A stretch of DNA of 64,000 nt, taken from NCBI GenBank assembly GCA_002189035.1, contig NEEC01000002.1, positions 1,922,001 to 1,986,000 of the forward strand, given 5' to 3'. The notes beneath the pieces were generated by a model, which saw only the letters and a program-made list of their open reading frames with translations, made no database searches and was not told the origin of the DNA. Of the stretch, positions 19,781 through 31,705 are shown one piece after another. Every line of letters starts with the position of its first letter. Position 1 is the first letter of the stretch. This stretch comes from Utricularia gibba. Lineage: Eukaryota > Streptophyta > Magnoliopsida > Lamiales > Lentibulariaceae. The position numbers were made by a program, and so were the translations under genes.

Positions 19781-22313
19781 ATGGTGGGCTTCTGGATGTG
19801 GACTTGTGCTTTGCTGCTGTTGAGCAAATGGGGTGTTGCAAGTCTACCAGTCGACGAATTGTTTCGTGGGAACAGCTCAAATTTGGAAACTATGTCTCTT
19901 ATGGAGTCTATGTTTGGAGTGTCTGCTGCAGCTGCTCCGCCAAATGCGCTCTTGGTTGGTCTCACTCTTATTCAAGGCGCTGGTGCTAAAGGGGCTGGTA
20001 CTCTTTCGCTTTCCTTTTCTATTTGCGTTCTAGATTCGATCTACCTCTCCTTATTTTATGCAGTTTTGATGAAATGTATCGCGCCTGTTGGCTGTTTTTT
20101 GTACCTTGTGGTCCGCTTCTTATCTTCTACTATGTTAATCTACCTAAATCGGGTGAACTATCGTCACATCGATGAAATTGGTTACATCAAAGTCACTTCC
20201 TGGACAACATATTGTTGATGGTGATGCTATTTTTTTTTTTTTTCCACTGATGTGCATCTTCCTCTGGGGCTAATCTTTTTGGTCACAGCATGAAAATTTC
20301 GACTGACAAATCACTCTCCAGATTTTGTTTGATGTTTTCTTTTCTGATCGAGGCTGAGATTTCTCATAATATGTTTATTCACCTTGATTACTGTATAACA
20401 TTCTTAGTTTGCTTGGACGGAACATTGCCTGGTTATCACTTGCATCGTGGGTACGGAAGTGGAGGAAATAGTTGGCTCATACAATTAGAGGTTTGGAAAA
20501 AATGTATTCCTTTGATTAATTGTTCTTGGCTTTCTTCTTTGCTGATTAAAAAAAAAGTTCTTGGCTTTCCGTAGACTCGCTTTCTGGTTATCTGAAATTA
20601 TTCTTAAGAACTTCAGATACATCCTATATAAACTGTTCGTATACAGGGAGGAGGATGGTGCAACAATCTTAGGTCCTGCATTTTCCGAAAAACAACTCAT
20701 CGTGGATCATCAAATTATTTTGAGAAAGTAATTCCTTTTACAGGGATACTCAGCAACAAGGCTGAAGAGAATCCAGGTTCAAACTTTAGAAAATTTTTTC
20801 AAATCGTAAAAAAAAAAGCTTGACTACCATGTATCTTCACTCTATTTCATTTACATATTCAGATTTTTTCAATTGGAATAGAGTGAAGATACGTTATTGT
20901 GATGGTGCTTCTTTTGCGGGGGATAGTGAGAATAAGGTTTGCACTCTAATGTTCATTTCATTTTCTTCTACCTAACCATGGTCTTCCATAATCATTGTTC
21001 TTTTGCAGGCTGCTGGTTTGCAGTTTAGAGGGCAACGAATATGGGAAGCTGCAATGGAGGAACTCATGAGGATCGGGATGCGCAACGCTAACCAAGTATA
21101 AGCCATTGCAATTTACAGTTGGTTTTATCAGATTGTAGTAAGAGTATCATTGTTGTTATGGTATTCATTGCTTTCAGGCCCTTCTATCTGGTTGCTCTGC
21201 CGGTGGTCTAGCTTCCATACTGCACTGTGATGAGTTTCGTAGCTTATTTCCTGGTAACACAAGAGTCAAGTGCTTGAGTGATGCTGGGCTGTTTCTGGAT
21301 GCGTAAGCATCAAATTTCACTTGACACACAAATTTACAACTCGCCTGAAGACCTGGGACTAATTGTTTCATTTCTGGCAGTGTTGATGTGTCTGGCCAAC
21401 GGAGTCTTCGCAATTTCTTTAACGGGGTTGTGAGCTTGCAGGTACTCATTCACTGAGAAAAAAACAAGAACTGTTCAACTTGTGTTGGTCCTGTTGTCTT
21501 CTATCCCTGATGAATAACTTGAACTCTAACAGGGTGTTGCAAGGACCCTACCAACATCCTGCACCAGTCGTCTGGATGCAACTTCGGTAACTATCGGTGT
21601 CATTTACATTGGTGGCTAGACTGCAAATCAATTTAGAGTTCCATTGTTTTTTTGGTGGCAGTGTTTCTTCCCCAGAATTTGATTGGCAGCATCAGAACTC
21701 CCCTCTTCATTCTCAATGCTGCCTATGATTCATGGCAGGTATGTAAGAACCACAGTGATCCAGTTGCGCATGTAGAATAGCAGTAACATATGTATCTTTC
21801 CATTGCTGTAGCTACAAGAAAGCTTGGCACCCCGAATGCCGATCCTCGTGGGTATTGGCGAGGGTGCAAGCTGAACAATGCACGGTGCTCAACATCGCAG
21901 ATCCAGTTTCTGCAAGGTGCTGATCAATCTACATGTACACATGAGACACAGTTGATGGAGATGATGTGTATTCTGTGGTTCGGTTGCAGGGTTCAGAAAC
22001 AGCATGGTGAATGCGGTCAGGGGTTTTTCATTCTCGAGGCAGAACGGACTCTTCATAAATTCGTGCTTCGCCCACTGCCAGTCGGAGCGGCAAGACACTT
22101 GGTTTGCTGATAATTCTCCGACCCTCGGAAACAAGGCATGTCTCCCTCTCTCTGTCTCTTTTAGCTGCTGCTTCCATGACCTCCGACCAACCTTGGGCTT
22201 TTCAGGCGGTGGCGATCGCCGTGGGGGACTGGTACTTGGATCGTGCGCTGGTGAAGGCGATCGACTGCGCTTACCCGTGCGACAACACGTGCCATAATCT
22301 GGTATTCGGTTAG
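19781..22313 (+). CDS. Pectin acetylesterase (CE13, Notum-like), two frame breaks
   Basis: Secreted esterase that removes acetyl groups from homogalacturonan in the wall. Twelve exons: 19781-19997, 20408-20490, 20647-20776, 20863-20936, 21009-21095, 21178-21302, 21381-21441, 21533-21586, 21662-21738, 21812-21916, 21990-22135, 22206-22313; about 422 residues. A signal peptide ([20 protein letters not shown]) starts it. The catalytic Ser lies in LLSGCSAGG, the Asp in AAYDSWQ and the His in [17 protein letters not shown] forms the oxyanion region. Exons 9 and 10 each lack one C in a C run (21670-21673 and about 21833-21836). Either break could be skipped in frame by a downstream acceptor (CCCCAG before AATTTG at 21675; GAAAG before CTTGGC near 21823). 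Intron 11 has a GC donor. Confidence 0.9.
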
Positions 22314-23244
22314 TTAGTGGGGGGATATGTTGACGAGTGTGATAAAAGAGTGAGCAGCACACACACAGATACACACACTCGCACACAGCGTCACAGAAAT
22401 GAAATTATGTAATTTGAATTTCAAACTCATTTTGGTTTTGGGTTCTTGATAGCTCAATTCATGATATGTCAATTATGCGCGTGCATTAGCGGTGCAGTTG
22501 GTTTGTTAATTAATTTAGGGTTGTCCGAATGCAAGCACAAAATTATCATTGGAATCTACAAATTCTAGGCATCAATTTTCAATAATACTGATAGATGGAA
22601 TATCTAATTCCACACGGAAGTGAATTGGTCAGAGTCTGATACAATAATTAATGTTGACAGCAACCACACAATGTGCAAATTAAAACTGCTAATAAGCCCA
22701 AATGTGGTCAGTGTCTAATACATTAACTAAAGAAAGGACAATTGTATAATACATGATAGAGGTTTCTCTAAATTCTATAAATATTCTTCGATGCACATTT
22801 TTGATACTAGAATTGGCAGGGGCCGCGCGAACGCAGGCCCCCTCTACCACAAATTATGACGTAGGCTCGACCCATTGGGCCGACCTTAAGCGGGCGCCCC
22901 TCCTAAGTGCAATGGAGGTCGCCAACTTAGGCCATAGGCCGGCTTGATCGCCCATCGACCCCGTCCAGGTAAGTATGGAGCTTGGTGCCACCCCGTATGT
23001 TTTTATACCCAACACCTCGCCCAAATCTGTTCTCTTTCCCGATGTGGGTGTAGAACACCCCGCTAAGAGGGTGGTTTTAAACCACTAGTTCACCGCATCT
23101 GTGTCCTTACAGCAGCTAGAGATTGGACTTTGGAGTTTCGTTTTGCTGTTGTTGTTTTTGGAGGATACGCATTTCTTGCTACTCCGTTTAAGGGCCACAC
23201 GAACAGGGGAAAGTTCGTTCTTTTGCGACAGTCGGATATTTAGC
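22314..23244. other. Spacer between pectin acetylesterase and GSTZ
   Basis: A CA-rich tract (about 22353-22388), AT-rich DNA, then a GC-rich island (about 22820-23050) of unknown origin, possibly an old repeat fragment. No supported gene. Confidence 0.5.
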
Positions 23245-24767
23245 ATGGTAAAGAATCGCGCATTTCTGCTCCTTTCCTGTTGATTTTAGGGTTATGGTGA
23301 TGGGTTTCAGGAAAGTCTTGGAGGCGAGGATCCTAAGAAGCTGAAGCTCTACTCCTACTGGCGGAGCACTTGCTCGTGGCGCGTGCGAATTGCTCTGAAT
23401 TTTAAAGGTATGCCTTTATGATTATTCTCTATTCTTTGTTGTTCATGACAATAATTAGGAACTTGGGTGCTTTGAACTTTTCAGGATTGGATTATGAGTA
23501 CATACCTGTTAACCTTCTCAAGGGGGAACAAAAAGCTCCTGGTTTGAGTCTCTTATCGGTGCTTTTGTTTCTTAGCTCCATGCACTAGATTCAGCAATTG
23601 TTATTTGCTCTACGTATCAGAATTTTTGAAGCTTAATCCGTCTGGATACGTACCAGTGCTAGTTGATGGCGACATTGTTATTGCGGATTCCTTGGCAATT
23701 ATATTGGCAAGTTTCTTTACGAACAGTCTGTCTGGGATTCTTTGGTTTCACAAGCTTGACTTGATGATTGGTTTAATTAATCAGTATTTAGAAGAGAAGT
23801 ATCCTCAGCACCCGTTGCTACCTCAGGATCCTCAGATGAAAGCTCTGAATTTCCAGGTTAATAAACTTCATTTAACAGTATAATTAACCAGGCCTTCTGG
23901 TTTGCTACTTCCTCGTGCATTCTGCATTGGGGAATATGTCAGTTCGAACTCCTCATGAATGCAATGCTGTTGTGTTCTTGTTTTTTCTTGTTGTAGGCGG
24001 CTACTCTCATCGGTGCAAACACACAGCCGTACCAGAATATGCCAATAATTGTGAGTTCCTACTTCCTGTGTTTCTAGCCGTTTCAGTGCAGTGTCGGAAG
24101 GTGTAATGCTATGGTAATGAAACCAGAATAATCCAACCTTGCACGTTCTCAGGCTTATATTAAGGAAAAACTTGGGCAAGAAGAGATGCTTGCTTGGATC
24201 CATCGTCATGCAAACAATGCATTTGATGGTGAGTGCTCGTAGTGATTCTTTTCCTGATCATGGAATTTTTTGATGATAAGTGCTTATGAACCACTTGCAA
24301 TTTCAGATACCTCTATGAACCACTTGCAATTTCAGACTCTTCGCATTTTTTGTATTAAAAAAAAGACCAAATAACCAAGCTGTTGAATTTGCAGCATTGG
24401 AGAATCTTTTGAGAAGTTATTCTGGGATGTATGCGACGGGAGATGAACCCTTGCTGGTTAGCAATCCTTTTTCTCTGTCAAATGCATGCTGCATTCTACT
24501 CTGCATAAATGATGAAAAACATGGGCTTCTGTAGGCTGATGTGTTCTTGGCACCTCAGATCGATGCAACAGTGACAAGATTCAATTTTGACTTGGTATCA
24601 TTATACACGCAAATTGCAAATGCATTCTTGCTCATTTGATAACCGAGAAGCTTGTGTTATTGCAGAGCAAATATGAGAAGCTATCGAAGCTCTACGAATC
24701 ATACAAAGAGCATCCTGCTTTCCTGAAGGCCATGCCTGCAAACCAGCCAGACGCACCTACCACCTGA
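23245..24767 (+). CDS. GSTZ1: Zeta-class glutathione S-transferase / maleylacetoacetate isomerase
   Basis: Isomerises maleylacetoacetate to fumarylacetoacetate in tyrosine breakdown, using glutathione. Ten coding exons: 23245-23247 (ATG only), 23311-23407, 23485-23541, 23621-23706, 23785-23856, 23997-24050, 24153-24228, 24395-24456, 24535-24594, 24666-24767; 222 residues, the family length. The N-terminal thioredoxin fold carries the zeta motif as [14 protein letters not shown] (usual form SSC-x-[WH]-RVRIAL, so Thr replaces the second Ser). [15 protein letters not shown] contains the Ser that binds the glutathione gamma-glutamate, and [13 protein letters not shown] follows. Intron 4 uses a GC donor (TTG|GCAAGT), at the place where the Arabidopsis gene also has an intron. 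The start is inferred: the frame of exon 2 has a stop just upstream, and ATG|GTAAAG is the nearest in-phase donor. Convergent with eL8, stops 290 bases apart. Confidence 0.93.
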
Positions 24768-25056
24768 ATTCAATAAAGCCTAATGTGCCAGTTCTAGTGG
24801 AGTGAACCACATATTGTTCCCATGGAAACTGCGATTCTACTTCCCAATAAAAGGCTTCATGTTACCTAATTTGCAGAAATTAAATGAATGGTTTACTGCG
24901 GATGCAAAGGAAAAGATAAGAGCACATCATTGGGCAACAAAGATGAATAGCACTGCTATCCTCCACAACGAAGTCGCTTAAGATATGCAACGAAAAGGAA
25001 AAAAATGAAGAATCTTTCGAGCAGAGCACAAAACGAACACGAGTGACACCATTTCA

Positions 25057-26400
<1,344 letters not shown>

Positions 26401-26442
26401 TGCTCTCTTCTCCCAGGAACGATGACTGCGATCTGCTACAAG

Positions 26443-26451
26443 AAACCCTAG
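26443..26451. promoter_or_regulatory. Telo-box in the eL8 promoter
   Basis: AAACCCTAG on the plus strand, just upstream of the minus-strand eL8 start. GGGCT/AGCCC motifs resembling Site II follow between 26480 and 26585. This pair of elements is typical of plant translation-machinery genes. Confidence 0.6.
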
Positions 26452-27171
26452 TTGCGACATGTACAAGCTAATATACCGGCCAGGTATTGGGCTTTTACCC
26501 TCAAGCGTTGCTTAGCTCAGCCCTACAAATTTGGGCTTAGATACTCTTGGGCTTTTTTACATATCCAATACGCGGAAGCCCATGATTTGATTTCAAATAA
26601 AAAATAAGATGAAATTTGATTTAATTGATATTTATAAATAAAATGTGTCATTTGAGTATTATACTAAAAAATATGAAAAATAAATGATTCATCATAATAT
26701 TACAAAGAAGAGAAATCACCAAAATTTATCTTTATGATAATTTTAATCCTTGATAAATAATACATTATAAATTTCAATCTGCATATTAAATCAAATATTT
26801 CATTTACAATTCTCTCAAATCCCTACGACTATCTCATACCAAACACGTGCTGAAAGTCTATGAAAGTACAAAGAAGGGGCAAGACATGACATGCTTGTTT
26901 GTATTCTGGTTTACTGATGGCTTGCCATAAAAAAAAAAATATCCAATTTGTGGTATAATCTGATCATATTAAAACAACACAGGAGTGAAACATGAATTAT
27001 ACAATAAAAATCTCTCGTATCCAGTACCCAAAACTCTAAACCCTAAACCCTGAAACTGATCTGCTCACAATTGAAACCTTTTGAAGAAGAACTCAAAGTC
27101 CTCTGAATACTTGCTCAGCTAGCTGCTGTTCTGGTGTATGATGGGATGTTTCCCCCCATTGAGATGGTCTC
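26452..27171. other. Spacer between eL8 and NOL9
   Basis: The eL8 promoter occupies the first 150 bases; then AT-rich DNA without ORFs to about 26830, and the NOL9 3' flank from about 27060. No additional gene seen. Confidence 0.6.
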
Positions 27172-29491
27172 CTAGTACGTGGGGAGTACTTGCGTGGCCA
27201 TGTATGGCGAAACGCAGCCTTGTACCTGGAAGATAAGAAGATGAAAACTTCCATGTATCACAGCAAACTCAGGTTCCACAAATCACAGGCATAGTTTACG
27301 ATAACCATCCTTCCATGTAGAAGAATGATGATGGCCATGATGGGAGTGAATGGATGAGTGGGTACGCTTGAGTGGTAACGAAGGAAAAGCTTACCTGCAG
27401 CAAGGATGATGGAATTTGAATAAATCCCTGAAGCAGCAAATCCACGCCATTGAGAATTGATTGTGGTACAGGGGTTAGGAGGAGAAGCACTCCTTTGGAT
27501 GTGTCAATGCTTCTTACAATCCCTGGATAACAGAGCACTGGATGCCGTGAGGAAGCTGAAGGAGCTTATTACAGTGAAAAAATGAAGTGATTACTGGAGA
27601 ATGAAACATGTACAACTGCTTCAAGACTCACCCAAGCCAACACACTGGGGGAAATTCTTGGAAGATGCACTGTCGGCCAGGCCAACTATGGTCGCATTTA
27701 AACTGTAGAATGTTTCTGTCACAGGAAACTGAGACACGAAAGAAATTGAGCAATCATTAAAAAAGTACAAGTATTGCTTAATATTTATGATGCAATCAAA
27801 AGTAGCTCAACAACACATGGTAAATCGACAGTGTAATCTGATCAACCTGGCAATGGAGGTGCTGGATTTTTACACTTGATATTGGAACCTCGTAAGGAGG
27901 ATGAGCACTCAATGCACGGGCAAGTTCCTTATATGTGTAGAAAGATTTGTAACTTGGAAAAATCTGACGAAAGTAAGTCATGAGATGTAAATCTCGCTGA
28001 AAGCGTGCATCTTTTTGCTCCAAAAGCCTGCGAAAGTAGTGGTTATCAGAGTAAATTATACTTATCATGTTCATTCCGAGGATCAGATTGAGATTTTAAC
28101 AGCTTCTTCCCAAGAAATGCATGAACTCAAAATACGAAAGTAGTAATTAGAGCAAGAGGTCGTACGATCTCCCGAGATGGTCTTGACGAGCAGCATTGAT
28201 CTCTATGATTGTCACAGCATTTGTGGCTGGACTATGCAACCAAAATGGCCCTATTGGTAAATTCTTGTTCTTAAAAGACGTCTGGATCTTGACAACATGG
28301 GTCGGAGAAATATGGTTTAGCATATCAACTAACAGTTCGTAACCAATACCTGTGGAGCAAAAATAGAAGAAAAACTAAGGCATGAAGAATAACTTTACTA
28401 AAAGAAAACACGGATAGAAGAAGTAACCAATACCTGTGGAGCAAAAATAGAAGAAAAACTAAGGCATGAAGAATAACTTTACTAAAAGAAAACACGGATA
28501 GAAGAAGTACCTTTCACCCAGCCACAAGTATTTATGACAAGTGGAAGGCCAGAGCTGAACATGTCCTTCATATAGTCTTCATACAATGATAAAAAGTACG
28601 ACAGAAACATGGTTGGGTCTCTCTTTGGGGATATGTCTCCGAAAAACAGGCATCTGTATCAAAAACCATATTGAATAGTTGGACATATCAATCTCTGAAA
28701 GCTCTTATGCGGATACTTACAAAGGACAACTGAATTTTCAATCCATACCTTTCAGGTGTTTTCAAGCAGGCGATGGTCAAGTCTAAACATAAACCAGACA
28801 AACGCAATCAGAGGAAATGTACCAAAGATAAAAATAGGGAATAAAATGAAACCAACGGCAGCCTCACAAATGTGGCTAGCTTTCAATCACCTGGATTTAT
28901 TTTGTCAATAACAGTCAGTGATAAGAGCCCGGGAGGAGTAAACTCTGTTTGGCCAACATCAGTTTCAAGGAAAGCCACCTTCTTGTGCCTGATATCAAGA
29001 AGAACCAAGTCTGTGGATCATCTGACTACTAATCTGCCGCTGTGTATGATCTATTTTTCTCATAAAAGTCTAGAATTTGCAGGGAACGACAAATGAATCC
29101 TATCTTCAATTTGTGCACATTAACAAAAGCACAAAAAAACAGAACAATGCTCATATCCATAAACACAGAAACAAAAGGCAAAACATACTCTAGGAAACTC
29201 TGAAGATAATTAGCAATTGCAAGTCCGAAAACAACAAAAGAAACGATTTTGAGCAATCACATCCAAGCCTGACACCATGGAATAAGATAAAAAACGAATT
29301 AATAGATTATTTTAGGCACCTCTGGAGAAGAATATTGACGAGATAGCGTGCGAAACTAGATTTCCCACAGTTTTTCGGGCCGCAGATAAAAGCAATCGGA
29401 GTAGCATCGGATATTGCTTCCGCTGCATCAGACCACTCCCGGGTATGAAGATTTTACCAGATGGGCTCACAGTTCCAGGAGAAGCCGCCAT
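27172..29491 (-). CDS. NOL9: NOL9/Grc3-type polynucleotide 5'-hydroxyl kinase, one frame break
   Basis: Nucleolar RNA kinase of the Clp1/Grc3 group, expected in pre-rRNA (ITS2) processing. Exons right to left: 29320-29491, 28891-28988, 28749-28782, 28511-28653, 28166-28349, 27847-28027, 27632-27728, 27395-27522, 27172-27225; about 363 residues. The Walker A motif is ICGPKNCGKSS. TDVGQTEFTPPG (Clp1-type metal/phosphate loop), LVINTCGWVKGIGYELL and FYSLNATIVGLAD follow. The reading frame changes in exon 1 at IFIP|EWSDAAEA: one G or C is missing within CCCGGG (29438-29443). An in-frame stop lies just upstream in the second frame, so no alternative start rescues it. Intron 4 contains an 84-base tandem duplication that copies the splice acceptor of exon 5. 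Confidence 0.88.
28339..28506. repeat. 84-base tandem duplication spanning a NOL9 splice acceptor
   Basis: Two near-identical 84-base copies lie head to tail (unit from about 28339; second copy from about 28423), with no difference seen over the unit. Each includes, on the minus strand, the acceptor CTCCACAG and the first 12 or so bases of exon 5, then intron sequence. Absence of divergence points to a recent event or an assembly artefact. Confidence 0.9.
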
Positions 29492-30017
29492 ATCCACGGC
29501 CTAAGTAATTTGCACTTGAGTTATTTCCCTGCACTTCCCAGAGTCGTTTCCTGTTTGTAAAGAGCGGGTACTCAATCTTTTTTTTTTTTTAATGCAACTC
29601 TTATGCAAATTACGCATTAATTTTTATTAATGTTAAAATGTTAATAATTATTTAAAAATTCAAAAACCTTTGATTAAATTCGATTGCTTGAATCTTTAAT
29701 TAAAAATGTTAATATTTCTTTAAAAAGTTGTTTTGTAAATTGTTAAAATTGTTAATAATTAAAAACAAATATATTAAAATTATATTAATCTTAATTTTAA
29801 TGATCCGGGCAGAAGTTTTATGATCACTCTGCTAACATTGAACAAGAAGGCATATCCAACCCCTTAGTAAAGAATCCAGCATGCTGTTTAACATCACTAT
29901 TGTTATCAAAATGGAGGATGAAGTTTACATGAATTAATGATGCTCCAAGTATAATACAACTTTAAAAGTACGCTTCCATTTCCATTGATCGAAGGGATAT
30001 CTATGATGCTTTCGGTT
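29492..30017. other. Spacer between NOL9 and glutaredoxin
   Basis: NOL9 promoter and an AT-rich stretch (29575-29810) with poly-T; the glutaredoxin 3' flank begins about 29950. No ORF or RNA gene supported. Confidence 0.6.
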
Positions 30018-31150
30018 TCAGGAACAGATGGCTCTCTCTAGTGCTTCCTGCAGCTCTCCGTTCTTGAATGCTTCTGCATCAAAGCTCAAGATTTCCCAGT
30101 GAGTCTTTTCAAACAACTTGTGCGCATAAGATCAAACGAAAATAGTATTTCTAGCTCCCACACAAGTAACATGGGGAGCCACATCCAGAAGTATTCATAT
30201 TTTTTTCCCTTCACAAAGAAGGTAACACAAATGGAACCTAACGTCTTTAAGCCTCAACAAAGAACATGGATCTCATTTACTCAAATATAATCTAGCCAAA
30301 GGTTAAGGAGATGCACTCACCAACGGTAATGTCACAGCCACCAAAGAATTCTCCATCGATGTATAGTTGTGGGAATGTAGGCCATGATGAATATTCCTTC
30401 AGACCCTGACGCAGAGCTTCATTTTCAAGAATGTTGATGGCTTCAAAAGGGATGTTCAAGGACTTCAATATCTGCACCATGGTATTTGAAAATCCACAAA
30501 GAGGAAACTCCTTGGTTCCTTTCATGAAGACGACTACTTTGTGTGCAGAGATAACTTTATCTAAGGTGTCCTTCAGCTGAGGGGTCAGAGCTGTCCACAC
30601 ACACACACACAAAAAAAGCAATAAAGATCAGCTACTGAAGGGTTCATTTCATTTGTGGCATCGTAGTTTGAATTCTGTCGCCTAAAAGTAGAATAAAAAA
30701 AACCCATAAAAACGGAATGAAATAGCAAAGAAGCAAAACAGCATTCTGTCTCCTAGAAGCACAATCATGAGAAACCAAGGGAACGCAATGACCAAGAAGT
30801 TACATGAACCACATAATCTCTGCACATCGCTACGCTACATCTCTCATACAAGGGAGAAAGGTTGGGAACTGGTCTCCCGGCAACCTAGAGGGCTTAATAC
30901 AGTTACAGCTGCAGATGTACAAATATAAACAAAAAAATTAAGGCACCCAAGTACCTGAAAAACATCGGAAGGAGCTGGTTTTATAGCTCCTAGAAAAAGA
31001 AATCCTCGAGGAAATTTTCAGTTTCGAAATCTGGTCTGCGGTCCGACCCGCTCTGTGAACTGGGATTAGCGTACAGAGAGGGGAATGAGCGAAAGGTGAA
31101 ATAGAAGTCGCCGAAGGGAAGGAGGCCGAGAATCGAGAGCTCACAGCCAT
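30018..31150 (-). CDS. GRXS14: Monothiol CGFS glutaredoxin S14, chloroplastic
   Basis: Plastid iron-sulfur cluster carrier and redox protein (class II glutaredoxin; Arabidopsis CXIP1). Exons right to left: 30955-31150, 30321-30590, 30018-30073; 173 residues, the same length as I recall for the Arabidopsis protein. Exon 1 is a Ser/Arg-rich transit peptide beginning MAVSSRFSASF. The mature domain has KVVVFMKGTKEFPLCGFSN with the single active-site Cys of CGFS, then WPTFPQLYIDGEFFGGCDI (TFPQ cis-Pro and the GGCD glutathione-binding motif), and ends RAICS. Intron 1 ends in a UG-rich tract before its acceptor. The gene is divergent from the 5-phosphatase gene across 555 bases. Confidence 0.95.
30596..30611. 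repeat. (CA)n tract at the GRXS14 intron 1 acceptor
   Basis: About eight CA units; on the gene's strand this is (TG)n ending in TGGACAG, so it takes the place of the usual pyrimidine tract. Confidence 0.9.
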
Positions 31151-31705
31151 CTCCCAACCACAACACTTCGACTGGAACCCCACCTTCCGCCTTGATAAAA
31201 AATTTTGACCAATTATCTTTTTTTTCAAATAATTAGAAATTTAGACTATACTTTATGCATAATGTATAAATTAATTTCATAATTCATTTAATCCTATTCC
31301 TTTAGATAATTTTTTTCGTTTATTCTAATTAAATATATTAAATAATTTTAAAATAAAAAAAAAAAACAGTTTTAAAATGAGAGCCAAAGCATTGGGAATA
31401 GTTGAGGTATGCAAATAGTAATAATAAAAAAGAGAATTGAGAATTATATATATATTTTAATGGAAAAAGAAGGGTGACGTTGTCGTCCGTAGAATGCCAG
31501 TTTTCCCCGCCATCCTCCCCGCTGCGTTGATTTCCTTCTTTCCACTCCTCCGAGAATGCCACTTTCCGATCTCCTCCGTTGCATTTTCTGCACGATCTAT
31601 GTGTTTTCTTGTTTCTTTCTTCTGCAGTTGAATCCGAGGACGAGTAGTTGTGTTTCTCGTCGGCATTTTCGTCCATAGACGAAAACACAACACATTGGGG
31701 AGAAA
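31151..31705. promoter_or_regulatory. Divergent promoter region between GRXS14 and the 5-phosphatase gene
   Basis: 555 bases, AT-rich in the middle, separate the two start codons. A TATATATATAT motif (31445-31456) suits a TATA box for the plus-strand gene. No clear TATA for GRXS14. No ORF supported. Confidence 0.45.

Noticed and set aside
20863-20890. Inverted repeat around the exon 4 acceptor of pectin acetylesterase (GTATCTTCAC near 20831 and GTGAAGATAC near 20883)
   Set aside because: A real 10-base complement, but too short and too isolated to support a regulatory claim.
22820-23050. GC-rich island as a transposon remnant
   Set aside because: No terminal repeats, coding motif or duplicated target seen; only composition stands out.
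28166-28170. AT-AC (U12) intron after NOL9 exon 5
   Set aside because: A normal GT donor (AGATC|GTACGA) keeps the frame and matches the family residue pattern.
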